Positions 17,052 through 26,000 of a DNA stretch of 55,580 nucleotides are shown here, one piece after another (the stretch's first letter is position 1; each line of letters starts with the position of its first letter). A program made the position numbers and the translations under genes. Source of the stretch: UBA940 sp031547885 (GTDB lineage Bacteria; Bacteroidota; Bacteroidia; Bacteroidales; Rikenellaceae); the NCBI GenBank assembly GCA_031547885.1, contig JAVBRO010000004.1, forward strand, positions 1 through 55,580. The letters are read 5' to 3'. Under the pieces are notes generated by a model. The model saw nothing but the letters and a program-made list of their open reading frames with translations, did no database searches and was not told the origin of the DNA.

Positions 17052-17345
17052 TCAACAATCCAGAAGGATACGGTCATGCACGATCACAAATGCCATCCAT
17101 AATACGACCAGGACCGACAGCACATTAACAATCGTGAGCGCCGTGAAATATTTTTTCTGAAAACCAGCGGACCTGCCGCCGATCCTTCCAGCGTAAAATC
17201 TAGAAGCGATCGGAATAAGAGCTACTGCTACCAACACAATAATCCCCGGATAAAAACCGGCAACATAGATAGAGACGATGCTGAGAAGTGTTGCCGTAAT
17301 GGTTACGGCCATGGATACGGATGTTACGATTTTAAAAGTTCTCAT
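17052..17345 (-). CDS. Small membrane protein in the creD unit
   Basis: A 97-residue protein with three predicted TM helices (about 9-30, 33-50 and 67-88) separated by a short basic loop (FYAGRIGGRSAGFQKK). I do not recognise a family. It sits directly upstream of creD on the same strand and behind the candidate operator at 17376-17394, so it probably shares creD regulation. Confidence 0.65.
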   Translation of the reverse strand: MRTFKIVTSVSMAVTITATLLSIVSIYVAGFYPGIIVLVAVALIPIASRFYAGRIGGRSAGFQKKYFTALTIVNVLSVLVVLWMAFVIVHDRILLDC

Positions 17346-17375
17346 TTTGATTTGATTTTAATCATATTTGGAAAG

Positions 17376-17394
17376 TACTTTGAAATTCAAAGTT
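17376..17394. promoter_or_regulatory. Operator-like palindrome before the creD unit
   Basis: TACTTTG-AAATT-CAAAGTT has a perfect ACTTTG / CAAAGT inverted repeat with a 5-base spacer. It lies 31 bases before the first gene of the creD unit. The same sequence with a different spacer occurs at 18419-18437. Confidence 0.65.
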
Positions 17395-17431
17395 TAAAGG
17401 CAAAAAAAATATAGCTGTCCCGGCTCGGCCG

Positions 17432-17779
17432 TCATTTGTCCCGCCAATGAACTTTCCAGCCCTTCGGCTTCGCAGGCTTTTCTTCCTTCGCACCCAGCAG
17501 TTGTCCCAAAGCGTCGATATGTGACTTAAACTGCTGCCGGCCTTCGGGCGTCAGCGAATAGCTGGTGTTGGGTTTGCGCCCTATGAATTGCTTCGACGAG
17601 GTGACGTATCCGGCAGCTTCGAGCGCTTTCAGGTGCGTGGCAAGGTTCCCGTCGGTGAGTTCCATCAGCCCCTTCATGGTCGTGAAATCAGCTGCGTCGT
17701 TCACCGAAAGTATCGACATTATCCCCAGCCGGATGCGGCTGTCGAACGTCTTATTCAGTCCCGAAATCAACCCTTTCAT
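17432..17779 (-). CDS. Winged-helix transcriptional regulator
   Basis: A 115-residue single-domain DNA-binding protein (LGIMSILSVNDAADFTTMKGLMELTDGNLATHLKALEAAGYVTSSKQFIGRKPNTSYSLTPEGRQQFKSHI). This is the ArsR/MarR-like winged helix of the HTH_34 type that I recall next to creD in Bacteroidetes. No metal- or ligand-binding domain is visible; a basic Lys/Pro tail follows. It overlaps the upstream membrane-protein gene by 29 bases. It is the obvious candidate to bind the two identical palindromes in this locus. Confidence 0.85.
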   Translation of the reverse strand: MKGLISGLNKTFDSRIRLGIMSILSVNDAADFTTMKGLMELTDGNLATHLKALEAAGYVTSSKQFIGRKPNTSYSLTPEGRQQFKSHIDALGQLLGAKEEKPAKPKGWKVHWRDK

Positions 17780-18383
17780 TGCTTTTCCTGTCGTATTTCA
17801 GATACATGACCAATCCGTAGACTATATGGCAGAGGCCGAACCCGAGCGACCAAAAGATGATCCCCTTCTGGGCGAACTGCGCCGCCGCCAGACCGAGGAC
17901 GATCTCGGTAAGCCCCAGCCAGTGGATCTCGCCATAGGTGTATTTCGACGCTGCGACCAGCGCGATGCCGTAGAAGAGCAGAGTCCCCGATATCACGGTT
18001 CGGATATCACCCCTGAACAGATATATGAGGCAGAATATACCCCCGGCTACAAGAGGCACGGCCATCGCGTACATTATCCTGTATGTAACCTTATTGAGCA
18101 GCGGCTGGCCGATCTTTTTCGCCTTTCTCCATGCCATCAGCAGCCCCACCCCAACCGAAACGGCCAGCACGACCAGCGCGTCGGCCAGCAGGATCATCAT
18201 CTCCTGAAAATGGGTATAATCGGTCAGCGACGGGTCGCGCAGAAGATAGAACCAGGCGAACGCCGCCCCGCCCAGCGCGGCGAACCCGACGATCACCCCG
18301 GACAATCCCGAAAGCGAAAGGAACTTGGTCGATTTTTCCATCATCTCGCGGATGGCCTTAATATCCTGGGTCTGTTTTTCCAT
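17751..18383 (-). CDS. Six-helix membrane protein coupled to the regulator
   Basis: A 210-residue integral membrane protein with about six hydrophobic helices (residues 25-48, 66-88, 101-120, 129-148, 155-170 and 175-195) after a cytosolic N-terminus with KAIREMMEKSTKFLSLSGLSGV. Its last 29 bases overlap the start of the winged-helix regulator, so the two are translationally coupled. The membrane protein may sense the signal or sequester the regulator, as in other small HTH/membrane pairs; that is inference from arrangement. A good promoter precedes it. Confidence 0.75.
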   Translation of the reverse strand: MEKQTQDIKAIREMMEKSTKFLSLSGLSGVIVGFAALGGAAFAWFYLLRDPSLTDYTHFQEMMILLADALVVLAVSVGVGLLMAWRKAKKIGQPLLNKVTYRIMYAMAVPLVAGGIFCLIYLFRGDIRTVISGTLLFYGIALVAASKYTYGEIHWLGLTEIVLGLAAAQFAQKGIIFWSLGFGLCHIVYGLVMYLKYDRKSNERVDFGTE

Positions 18384-18418
18384 GGTATCAGATCAGATTA
18401 TTCGGATGACTACAAAAG

Positions 18419-18461
18419 TACTTTGTGATGCAAAGTTAATGAAGAAAAAATTAGTTCCAAA
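18419..18461 (-). promoter_or_regulatory. Promoter with palindromic operator, regulator operon
   Basis: On the minus strand TTTG (18461-18458) is followed after 19 bases by TAACTTTG (18438-18431), an excellent Bacteroidetes promoter. The -7 element forms one arm of the palindrome TACTTTG-N5-CAAAGTT (18419-18437). A protein bound there would block transcription. Confidence 0.75.
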
Positions 18462-18496
18462 TTTTCGGGCTGATTTTTACTTAATTAATTTATAAA

Positions 18497-18721
18497 TGTC
18501 ATTTCGAGTGAGGCAGATCCAACGAGGCTGCAGCAATTGAAAGATGCTATCTGCCGACGAGGAATCTACCTCATGGAATACTCGATTTACCCTTACAAAT
18601 TATATTGTACTTTCCTCGTCGTGCGATAGACCGCTATGTCCCCCGGATATGTTATCGGATCACACTCGCTCGGAATGACAATAAAAATCGCAGCGGGCAT
18701 TCTGAACGCTCGGGATGACAG
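18497..18721. repeat. Dispersed hairpin repeat, long form, copy 3, plus a right-end remnant
   Basis: The element starts TGTCATTTCGAGTGAG at 18497 and ends CTCGCTCGGAATGACA at 18680, with the inner CGACGAGGAATC and TTCCTCGTCG pair. A second right end, GAACGCTCGGGATGACA, follows at 18705-18721. The element fills the gap between divergent genes. Confidence 0.82.
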
Positions 18722-18735
18722 AAGTGTGCCGTAAT

Positions 18736-18746
18736 TGGTATATTTG
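18736..18746 (+). promoter_or_regulatory. -7 promoter element of the acetyltransferase
   Basis: TATATTTG fits TAnnTTTG about 22 bases before the ATG at 18769. It argues against an upstream ATG at 18715, which would lie before the promoter and inside the repeat remnant. Confidence 0.55.
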
Positions 18747-18768
18747 CAATGGAAAGATCACACCGCAT

Positions 18769-19347
18769 ATGACCGAAATAGAAAAAATGCTGGCTGGCGA
18801 GTATTACGACCCGTCGGACCCAGAGCTTCAGGAGTGCTGGCACCACGCCAAAAAAGTGATGAAAGAGTATAACGCGGCGGACTCGAGGGATGTAGCGCTG
18901 ATCGACAGGCTGCAGTCGGAACTTCTCGGGTCGAAAGGCCGTAACCTGCTGCTTGCGGCCCCGTTCTACGTCGATTACGGCAGGAACATTCATATCGGCG
19001 ACAACGTCGGGATAAACATGAACTGCGTATTCCTCGACTGCAACCGCATCACGATAGGCGACAACACCGGCATAGGTCCCGCCGTTCAGATATACGCGGT
19101 CTCCCACCCCGTCGACCCGAGGGAAAGGCTGGTGGCGGATAAAGAGAACGCTTTGTCGAAATGGAAGGAGATATCGTCCCCGGTGACGATAGGCCGCAAT
19201 GTCTGGATCGGCGGCGGCTCGATAATCCTGGCCGGGGTGACCATAGGCGACAACACCACGATCGGAGCCGGAAGCGTCGTCACGAAGTCCGTCCCGGCGA
19301 ACTGCCTCGCTGCCGGGAATCCATGCCGGGTAATCCGGGAACTTTAG
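18769..19347 (+). CDS. Sugar O-acetyltransferase, LacA/Maa type
   Basis: A 192-residue acetyl-CoA-dependent transferase of the maltose/galactoside acetyltransferase family. The N-terminal MTEIEKMLAGEYYDPSDPEL is the typical Mac domain. Hexapeptide repeats of the left-handed beta helix follow (IHIGDNVGINMNCVFLDCNRITIGDNTGIGP; VTIGRNVWIGGGSIILAGVTIGDNTTIGAGSVVTKSVP). The catalytic His is in QIYAVSHPVD. Length is that of the family. The natural acceptor sugar is unknown. Its stop overlaps the stop of the convergent AraC gene by four bases. Confidence 0.9.
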   Translation: MTEIEKMLAGEYYDPSDPELQECWHHAKKVMKEYNAADSRDVALIDRLQSELLGSKGRNLLLAAPFYVDYGRNIHIGDNVGINMNCVFLDCNRITIGDNTGIGPAVQIYAVSHPVDPRERLVADKENALSKWKEISSPVTIGRNVWIGGGSIILAGVTIGDNTTIGAGSVVTKSVPANCLAAGNPCRVIREL

Positions 19348-20213
19348 TCTTTACGATACTCTTTCGGGGATATGCCGGTAAGGCGTTTGAAGTGCTTTCC
19401 GAAGAACGACTGCGACGGGAAATTCAGTTCGTTGCTGATCTGCTGGATGGTCATGCCGGTCGATTTCAGCAGCGCCTTCGCCTCCTGCACCACATAATTG
19501 TCGATCCACTCCCCTGCCGACCGGCCCGTCTGTTCCTTTATCAGCGATGACATGTATTTCGGCGTAAGGAACAGCTTCCCGGCATAGAATTCCAGACCGC
19601 GGTGCTCCCTGTAATTGGCCTCGACCAACCGCATGAAATCATCCACCAGCACTTCGCGTTTGGTCCTGATCCTGTCGTCCGCCGTTTTATGGAAGTAGTA
19701 CCCGGCGCCGTAGAAGAACGCGCGGGTCAGGTTGCGGGCGATCTCCATCCGGTGGGGGTTGTCCTCCATGCGTATCGTGGTCCTCATCATCTCGAAATAT
19801 GTCTTCATCGCATCCAGCGCCTGGTCGTTGAGCGGGACGACGGGATTATCCCTGACCGTTAAAAAAGCGGAAAGGCGCTCCTGTATATTCAGGCTTTCGA
19901 GGAAGCGGCTGGACATGATGATGAACAGTCCCTCGAAATCGTCGCTGATATATTCGTATTCCAGTATCTGATCGCGCAGGTGCACCACCATGCACTGCCC
20001 TTCGGTGACGTACGGGGTGAGATTTATCTTCCCCCGGGTCGTGCCTTTGAGCGAGACCATCGCCGAGGTCATATCGATCTTGAACGGAGTGTTCACCGGC
20101 GGCTCTATGACGGGACGGTCGGTCAGTATAAAATCGTCGCCCAGCGAGTCGCAGTGTCCGTTCGCCACCACCATTCCGGCACGCCAGTTGAGTTCCCCTA
20201 TCCGGTTCTTCAT
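19344..20213 (-). CDS. AraC-family transcriptional regulator
   Basis: A 289-residue regulator: an N-terminal beta-rich sensing half (about 1-160) and a C-terminal AraC domain. The DNA-binding double helix-turn-helix includes RGLEFYAGKLFLTPKYMSSLIKEQTGRSAGEWIDNYV and the second motif IQQISNELNFPSQSFFGKHFKRLTGISPKEYRKD. It is divergent from the SDR gene at 20364, its most likely target. Its C-terminus is closely similar to the AraC protein at 27455-28351, suggesting paralogues. Confidence 0.88.
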   Translation of the reverse strand: MKNRIGELNWRAGMVVANGHCDSLGDDFILTDRPVIEPPVNTPFKIDMTSAMVSLKGTTRGKINLTPYVTEGQCMVVHLRDQILEYEYISDDFEGLFIIMSSRFLESLNIQERLSAFLTVRDNPVVPLNDQALDAMKTYFEMMRTTIRMEDNPHRMEIARNLTRAFFYGAGYYFHKTADDRIRTKREVLVDDFMRLVEANYREHRGLEFYAGKLFLTPKYMSSLIKEQTGRSAGEWIDNYVVQEAKALLKSTGMTIQQISNELNFPSQSFFGKHFKRLTGISPKEYRKD

Positions 20214-20325
20214 TCTATTTCGGTTTTCTGCAAAAATGGACTATTTCACCGAATAATCAAAACAGATCGGCCGTATCGTCCATTTATTTGGAACTTTTGC
20301 CCTTTTTTGGCAGACAGCCGCACCA

Positions 20326-20333
20326 TACCTTTG
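20326..20333 (+). promoter_or_regulatory. -7 promoter element of the SDR gene
   Basis: TACCTTTG fits TAnnTTTG, 30 bases before the ATG. The nearest TTTG upstream is at 20306-20309, a 16-base gap, shorter than usual. An activator such as the divergent AraC protein may be needed. Confidence 0.5.
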
Positions 20334-20363
20334 CGCTATCGGAAACCATAAACACAAAAAAAC

Positions 20364-21167
20364 ATGAAAGTAAAAGGCAAAGTCATTCTTGTGACGGGCG
20401 GAGGGAACGGATTGGGACGGGCGCTGGTGCTGCACCTGCTCGATAAAGGCGCAAAGGTGATAGCGGCGGATATAAATCCGGCCGCTCTGGCGGAGACGGT
20501 GGAGATGGCGGGAGACCGGCGGGACTCACTGACGGCGCTGCAGGCCGACATAACGAGTAAAGATGCGGTGGAAGAGCTTTTCGAACACTCCGTTGCGGCA
20601 TGGGGCCATGTCGACGGGATAATCAACAATGCGGGCATAATCCAGCCTTTCAGGAAGATAAACGATATAGGATTCGACGCCATCGAGCGCGTGTTCGACG
20701 TCAATTTCCTGGGGACGCTCTACATGATAAAGACCTTCCTGCCCCATCTGCTGATGCGGCCGGAAGCGCACATAGTGAATGTTTCCAGTATGGGCGGTTT
20801 TATGCCGGTGGCAGGACAGTCGGTCTACGGAGCTTCGAAAGCGGCCGTGAAGATACTTTCCGAAGGACTGGCATCGGAACTTTCAGAAACTCGCGTCGGG
20901 GTGACGACCGTCTTCCCGGGTGCGCTGTACACCGACATCAAGGCCAATTCCGGACTGGGCCGCGAAGCAGGCGCCGGAACCGAAGGGCACGCCGCAAACT
21001 CAGCCATGCCGCCCTCGAAAGCCGCCGCGATCATTATAGACGGAATAGAGGAGAATAAGTTACGAATCTTCGTCGGCCGGGACTCGAAGTCGATGAACGT
21101 GGCCTACAAGTTCATGCCGGGTGTCGCGACGAAAATGATCTACGGCAAAATGAGGGATAAGTTGTGA
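20364..21167 (+). CDS. Short-chain dehydrogenase/reductase
   Basis: A 267-residue classical SDR with an intact Rossmann fold: the nucleotide loop TGGGNGLG, the acidic residue after strand 2 (ADINPAA, suggesting NAD preference), NNAG, the catalytic Ser in VNVSSMGG and YGASKAAVK holding the Tyr and Lys. The C-terminal part (FVGRDSKSMNVAYKFMPG) extends beyond the core, as in acyl- or steroid-type SDRs. The substrate cannot be deduced. It is divergent from an AraC regulator, and a small DUF6582-like gene follows 94 bases later. Confidence 0.9.
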   Translation: MKVKGKVILVTGGGNGLGRALVLHLLDKGAKVIAADINPAALAETVEMAGDRRDSLTALQADITSKDAVEELFEHSVAAWGHVDGIINNAGIIQPFRKINDIGFDAIERVFDVNFLGTLYMIKTFLPHLLMRPEAHIVNVSSMGGFMPVAGQSVYGASKAAVKILSEGLASELSETRVGVTTVFPGALYTDIKANSGLGREAGAGTEGHAANSAMPPSKAAAIIIDGIEENKLRIFVGRDSKSMNVAYKFMPGVATKMIYGKMRDKL

Positions 21168-21261
21168 ATAACGTAAGTTCCAAGAATCCGGAGGCTGGAA
21201 AACAGGCGGGCACAATGATTGATACGTGGATTTTCAAACGTGTAATTTAAAGAGACCGACT

Positions 21262-21543
21262 ATGGGAAAAAGACACACAAGCCGCCGTGATCCGTATCCG
21301 CATTACGAAGGCACCGACAGGCTCACCGCAGAAGGCCGCGACGAACTGAAAAACTCCGATTTCGGGTTGCCGGGAAGGCATTTCCCGATGCCCGATGCCG
21401 AACACGTCCGCGCAGCCGAGTCGCGTTTCCACCTCGCCCCTGAGAATGAAAAGGCCGAACTCGCACGCAATATCCTGAGAAAAGCAAAGGAGTTCGGCGT
21501 GGACGTCGAAAGCCCCCACGTTCTGGAATGGGCAAATAAATAG
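21262..21543 (+). CDS. Small DUF6582-like protein
   Basis: A 93-residue hydrophilic protein. The middle (LKNSDFGLPGRHFPMPDAEHVRAAESRF) resembles the DUF6582 pattern of phage and bacterial proteins as I remember it (LPGR-YPI-D--HARNA). The ATG at 21262 was chosen because the protein then begins MGKRHTSRRDPY and follows a purine-rich site; an ATG 12 codons earlier has no such support. It has no signal peptide. Function is unknown. Confidence 0.6.
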   Translation: MGKRHTSRRDPYPHYEGTDRLTAEGRDELKNSDFGLPGRHFPMPDAEHVRAAESRFHLAPENEKAELARNILRKAKEFGVDVESPHVLEWANK

Positions 21544-21617
21544 TTAATGATTAATGGTTAAAGGTTAATTTATTTTTTCGGCCATTTAATAATTAATCAT
21601 TGACCATTAACCATTAA
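21540..21617. repeat. Heptamer-period inverted repeat between convergent genes
   Basis: Two AT-rich arms carry degenerate 7-bp units: TTAATGA TTAATGG TTAAAGG on the plus strand, and the complement of TTAATGG TTAATGG TCAATGA on the right. They form a long imperfect hairpin that starts at the stop of the small gene and ends at the stop of the TolC gene. It probably ends both transcripts. Confidence 0.7.
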
Positions 21618-22928
21618 TTATTCCAGCGTTCCGGTCGCCTTGAGGTATTCCACCTCTTTGATCTTGCAGTTGGTACGGGCCTCGATGAGGTTGCTGTGGG
21701 CCTCCTGCCACTGCGACTGCGCTTCCAGAACGTCCAACAGGGTACCCATGCGCAATCCGTAGTTATCGCCGGCGGTCTGCATGGCAGCCTCGGCCTCGGC
21801 CATCGCTTCCCCGGCCGACTCTATCAGCAGGAAACTGTTGCGGAACTCGTACAGCGCCTGCTGTGCCTCGATGTTCATCAGTTCGGCGTTCTTTTTCATC
21901 TCCAACTCGCTGATGCTGTATGCGTAACGGGCACTTTTGACCTTTTTGGCCCCTTCGCCCGCATGGAAAATAGGGATCGAGAGGCTGGCCATCACCATCG
22001 GCAGGCTCATTTTTATCTCGTTGTCGTTCATTTTCATCCCGCCGATATAGGAATATCCCGCGCTGAAACCCACCTGCGGCAGGAAATCGGCGCGGATATT
22101 CTTTATGTTCAGCCTGTCGATATCCAACTGTTTCTGCATAATGCGGTACTCGGGACGCTGCGAAATACCGGGCGACGCGGCCGAACGGCTCTCGGGAAGT
22201 TCGATGACCTCGTCCGCAACGACGATCGGCGTATCGAGCCCGGCCCCGATGATGTGGCAGAGCGACATGCGAGAGAGTTCCAGTCCGGTGCGGGCCCTTT
22301 CGAGTTCGTAGGCGATATTGCTGCGGCGCGCTTTGACTTTCTGCACGTCCGCCGGGATAGCCATCTTCAATTCTGCGAAATCGCCGACACGGCTGTAAAG
22401 CGAATCCAGCAGCACCATGTAGCTTTCGAGGAGCTTCACCTTCTCCTGCACCGAGACGTACATCCAGTAGGCTTTTTCAGCGTCGACGATCACGTTCATC
22501 CGCGTCAGCGTGCGGTTCTCATCGGCCATTTCGACCCCTTTCTTCGCCATCTTGTTTCCCGTGGCGATCTTCCCGCCCGCATAGACCGGCTGCATGAGCG
22601 TGATGCCCGCCAGGTACATCCCCTTCATGCTCATCACCATCGAAATGGGGAGCGTCTGGTCGATGCCCATGGCGCTCATATCGAAATCCATCCCCATGTC
22701 GATATTATTGAAGATATAGGCATACGTTCCCATCGCCGAAATATCGGGGTAGAAATTGGCTGCGACGGCTTTCTGGTCGGCGGCGGTCTTGTTGTACTGT
22801 GCCGCCGCGATCTGCATGTCGTAGCTGTTCTGCAGCGCCATTTCGCGGCACCTTTCGGCCGTCAGTTCTATCTGCGCCTGAGCGCCGCAAACCGACAAAA
22901 GTGCAACGACAAAAATTATCTTTTTCAT
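21618..22928 (-). CDS. TolC-family outer-membrane efflux protein
   Basis: A 436-residue exported protein (signal MKKIIFVVALLSVCGAQA) with the two helical hairpin repeats of the OEP family (LTAERCREMALQNSYDMQIAAAQYNKTAADQKAVAANFYPDISAMGTYAYIF; later NLIEARTNCKIKEVEYLKATGTLE). It should trimerise as the outer-membrane channel of the RND pump encoded just upstream. The start at 22928 is preferred over an ATG 11 codons earlier because it begins the signal peptide. A 155-base gap containing a repeat fragment separates it from the pump gene. Confidence 0.9.
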   Translation of the reverse strand: MKKIIFVVALLSVCGAQAQIELTAERCREMALQNSYDMQIAAAQYNKTAADQKAVAANFYPDISAMGTYAYIFNNIDMGMDFDMSAMGIDQTLPISMVMSMKGMYLAGITLMQPVYAGGKIATGNKMAKKGVEMADENRTLTRMNVIVDAEKAYWMYVSVQEKVKLLESYMVLLDSLYSRVGDFAELKMAIPADVQKVKARRSNIAYELERARTGLELSRMSLCHIIGAGLDTPIVVADEVIELPESRSAASPGISQRPEYRIMQKQLDIDRLNIKNIRADFLPQVGFSAGYSYIGGMKMNDNEIKMSLPMVMASLSIPIFHAGEGAKKVKSARYAYSISELEMKKNAELMNIEAQQALYEFRNSFLLIESAGEAMAEAEAAMQTAGDNYGLRMGTLLDVLEAQSQWQEAHSNLIEARTNCKIKEVEYLKATGTLE

Positions 22929-22947
22929 GCTTGTGCTCTTAATATTA

Positions 22948-22990
22948 GGTAGATTCCTCACACTTCACTTCGTTCCGGTTCGGAATGACA
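22948..22990. repeat. Half copy of the dispersed hairpin repeat
   Basis: GTAGATTCCTC followed by GGTTCGGAATGACA corresponds to the right arm of the element at 1508-1680. The left arm is missing. It lies in the gap between the RND pump and TolC genes. Confidence 0.55.
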
Positions 22991-23083
22991 TTTCTGCCAA
23001 ATCGCTGCGGCCGGAAGTTATCTCCCTGCGCTTTGCTCCGGTCGATGAGCTCGCCCTGCTTTGCAGACCTCGGTTGCCGCTTT

Positions 23084-26000
23084 TCATGCTTTAGTCTTAA
23101 TTTTGAACAGGAGCGAGTAGAAAATAGGCAGCAGGATCAGCGTCGTGACGGTCCCCATCGTGAGCCCCGACATGGCCGTGATCGCAAGGCTCGAGTACAT
23201 CGGGTCGAAGATCAGCGGGGCCATCCCGACGATGGTGGTCAACGAGGCCATTAGCACGGGGCGGGTACGGTTTATGGTGGAACTGACCACTGCCTCGTAA
23301 GGCTCCATGCCCTGTCTGGTGCGGTGCGTTATCTCGTCGATCAGCACAATCTCGTTCTTGATCATCATCCCCACCAGTCCGAACAGTCCGATCAGAGACA
23401 TGAACGTGAAGGGCGTTCCGGTGGCCAGCAGGACCGGCACGATGCCGACGAACATGAATGGGATGCAGAGCACCGTCAGCAGCACTTTCTTAATGCTGTT
23501 GAAGAGCAGCAGCAGGATCAGCAGGATGAAGATTCCGACGGCGGGGTAATAGCTCATCACGTTGGCCATCGCCTCGCCCTGTACTTTCTGCTCGCCGAGC
23601 CACTGGCGCGTGTAGCCGTCCGGCAGTTCGATGCTTTCGACCGCTTTTTTGATCTCCCGCTTTGCCGCGGCGAGTGTACTTTCGGGCACCGGTTCGCACT
23701 GCGCCTTGATAGCCCTGTGCCCGTCGTAACGGTGCACGACCGTTTCATCGTCCTCAAGTGCGAGGCCGTCGGTGACCTGGCTCAGCGGGACGGTGCGGAA
23801 CATCTCGTCGATGGCTTCGTCCATCTTTTTTCCGCCGGTCGCGAGAAGCGCCATTTCGGATTCGTCGAGTTTGACGTTCGGGATCATGCTCCACACGGGA
23901 ATATCCTCGAGGCCCATTATGCGGGTGCCGTCCGAGTTGCGGACCTTCATATTGACGTACAGCGTCTTGTCGCCGTCATAGAACATCCCTATCGGGAGTC
24001 CGTCGGTGGCGGCCATCATCGCCTTGCCGACATCGCCGCGGCTGATGCCCGCGCGTTTACCTGCCTGTTCGGCATAACGGGCGTGAAGCGTCTTACCCGG
24101 CGCGTTCCAGTCGTTGGTGACCGAATATGCGTCGACCTCTGCGGCCCCGCGCATGATATCCTCGGCCCGGCGGCTCAGGTCGCGCAGCACGGCCGGGTCG
24201 GGACCGGTGAACATCACCTCGATGCGGTGGCTCGTTGCAATCGAGAAGTTGTATTTGCGCACCCTGACGTAAGCGTCGGGATACTCCTCCCTCAACTGAC
24301 GCTCGATCACCGCGCGCATCCGTCCGGAGACCCTGTAATTCGGGAACGTAATGAGCAGTTCGCCGTAATTGTCGCCGCCGGAAGCGAACGCCCTGACGAG
24401 GCAGTAACGGGGCGGCGAGCTTCCCTGGCTGGCCGCGACCTGGTCCACCTCGTCGTACATCAGCAGTTTTTCAGATATCTCCTCGAGATCCTGCTTTACC
24501 CTCTCGGGGCCGGTCTGCGGCGGCAGGGTGTACTCGACGTAAAGCTGGTTATATTCGAAATCGGGGAAGAACAGGTTCTTCACCTTGAGCGCACCGAGTC
24601 CGCACGCGAGCAGCACCACGATACTCACGACGAGCGTGGTGATCCTGCGGCGCATGAAAAATGTCAGCGCACGGCGCATAAACCTGCGCAAAGGAGAATC
24701 TATCTCACCCGTTTCGGTCACCTGCGCTATCTTATTCTCACGCGCGGGAAGCATTATCATCGAGAAGAACGGCACCTGCACCAGCGCCAGCACCCAGCTG
24801 ATGAGCAGCGAGATGCCGAACACGAGGAACATGTCGCCCGCGTACTCGCCAGCCGTGTCGTCGGACATGTAGACCGGCAGGAAAGCGATAATGGCGATCA
24901 TCGTTGCGCCGAGCAGGGGTATGGCGGTGCGTCTGACAATGCCCGTCAGCGTTTCGCGCGGCGGCAGTCCTTTAGCCCGGTCGATGAGTATGCCGTCCAT
25001 TATCACCACGGCGTTGTCGACCAGCATCCCCATCGCGACGATGAACGCACCGAGGGAGATCCTTTGCAGGGTGCCGCCCATGGCGTACATCACCACGAAG
25101 GTCCCGAGAACGGTGAATATCAGTCCCGCACCGACGTTCAGGCCGCTCCGGAAGCCCATCGCGACGACTATCACGAGTATCACTATAATAACCGATTCGA
25201 TGAGGTTCAGTATAAAATCGGCGATCGACGAACTCACCCTGTCGGGCTGCGAAAAGACCTTTGTATAGGTCATTCCCACGGGCAGGCGGTGATCCAGTCC
25301 GGCAAGTTTCGCGTCGACGCGCTTACCCACTTCAGTCACCACGACGTCGGGTTCCATCGAAACGGATATCGTCAGCGCGGGTTTTGCATCGACCCAGAAA
25401 CCGAAGGTCTGCGGGTCGGCGTAGGTGCGTTCCACCTGCGCCACGTCGCCCAGGCGGACCTGCTCGCCCGACGGGGTCTGCAGGATAATGTCGCGGATGC
25501 TTTCGACGCCGGTAAGCTTGCCGTCCACGGCGAGGCGTATCTTCTGGTCGCCGGTGGTGTACGATCCGGTCATCACGGGCTGGTTCTGCCCGTCGACAGC
25601 CATCATTATCTGGGTGGGAATGATCCCTGTCCGCGCGATCTGCTCCTGCGGGATGGTGATGTCGATGCACTCCTCCCACGCGCCGAATATCTGCACGCGG
25701 CGGACACCCTGCACTTCGAGCAGTTGGTCCTTGATGTATTTGGCGTATTTCTCAAGCTCGGCATGGGTGTAATCCTCGCCGACGAGGGCGTAGAACATCC
25801 CGTACACGTCGCTGATATCGTCCATCACGATCGGCGACATAGCCCCCGAAGGCAGTCGTTCGGCCGCGATCTGCACCTTGCGGCGCAGCATGTCCCAGTA
25901 CTGTTCCACCTCACGGTCGGGAACCGTCAACTCGAGGCTCAGCATTATCATCGACACGTTGTCCGACGAGGTGGACTGGATGTCAAGCACCTTGTTGATG

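Noticed and set aside
18715..18768. Upstream start for the acetyltransferase
   Set aside because: It lies before the -7 promoter element and inside a repeat remnant, and adds residues foreign to the family.
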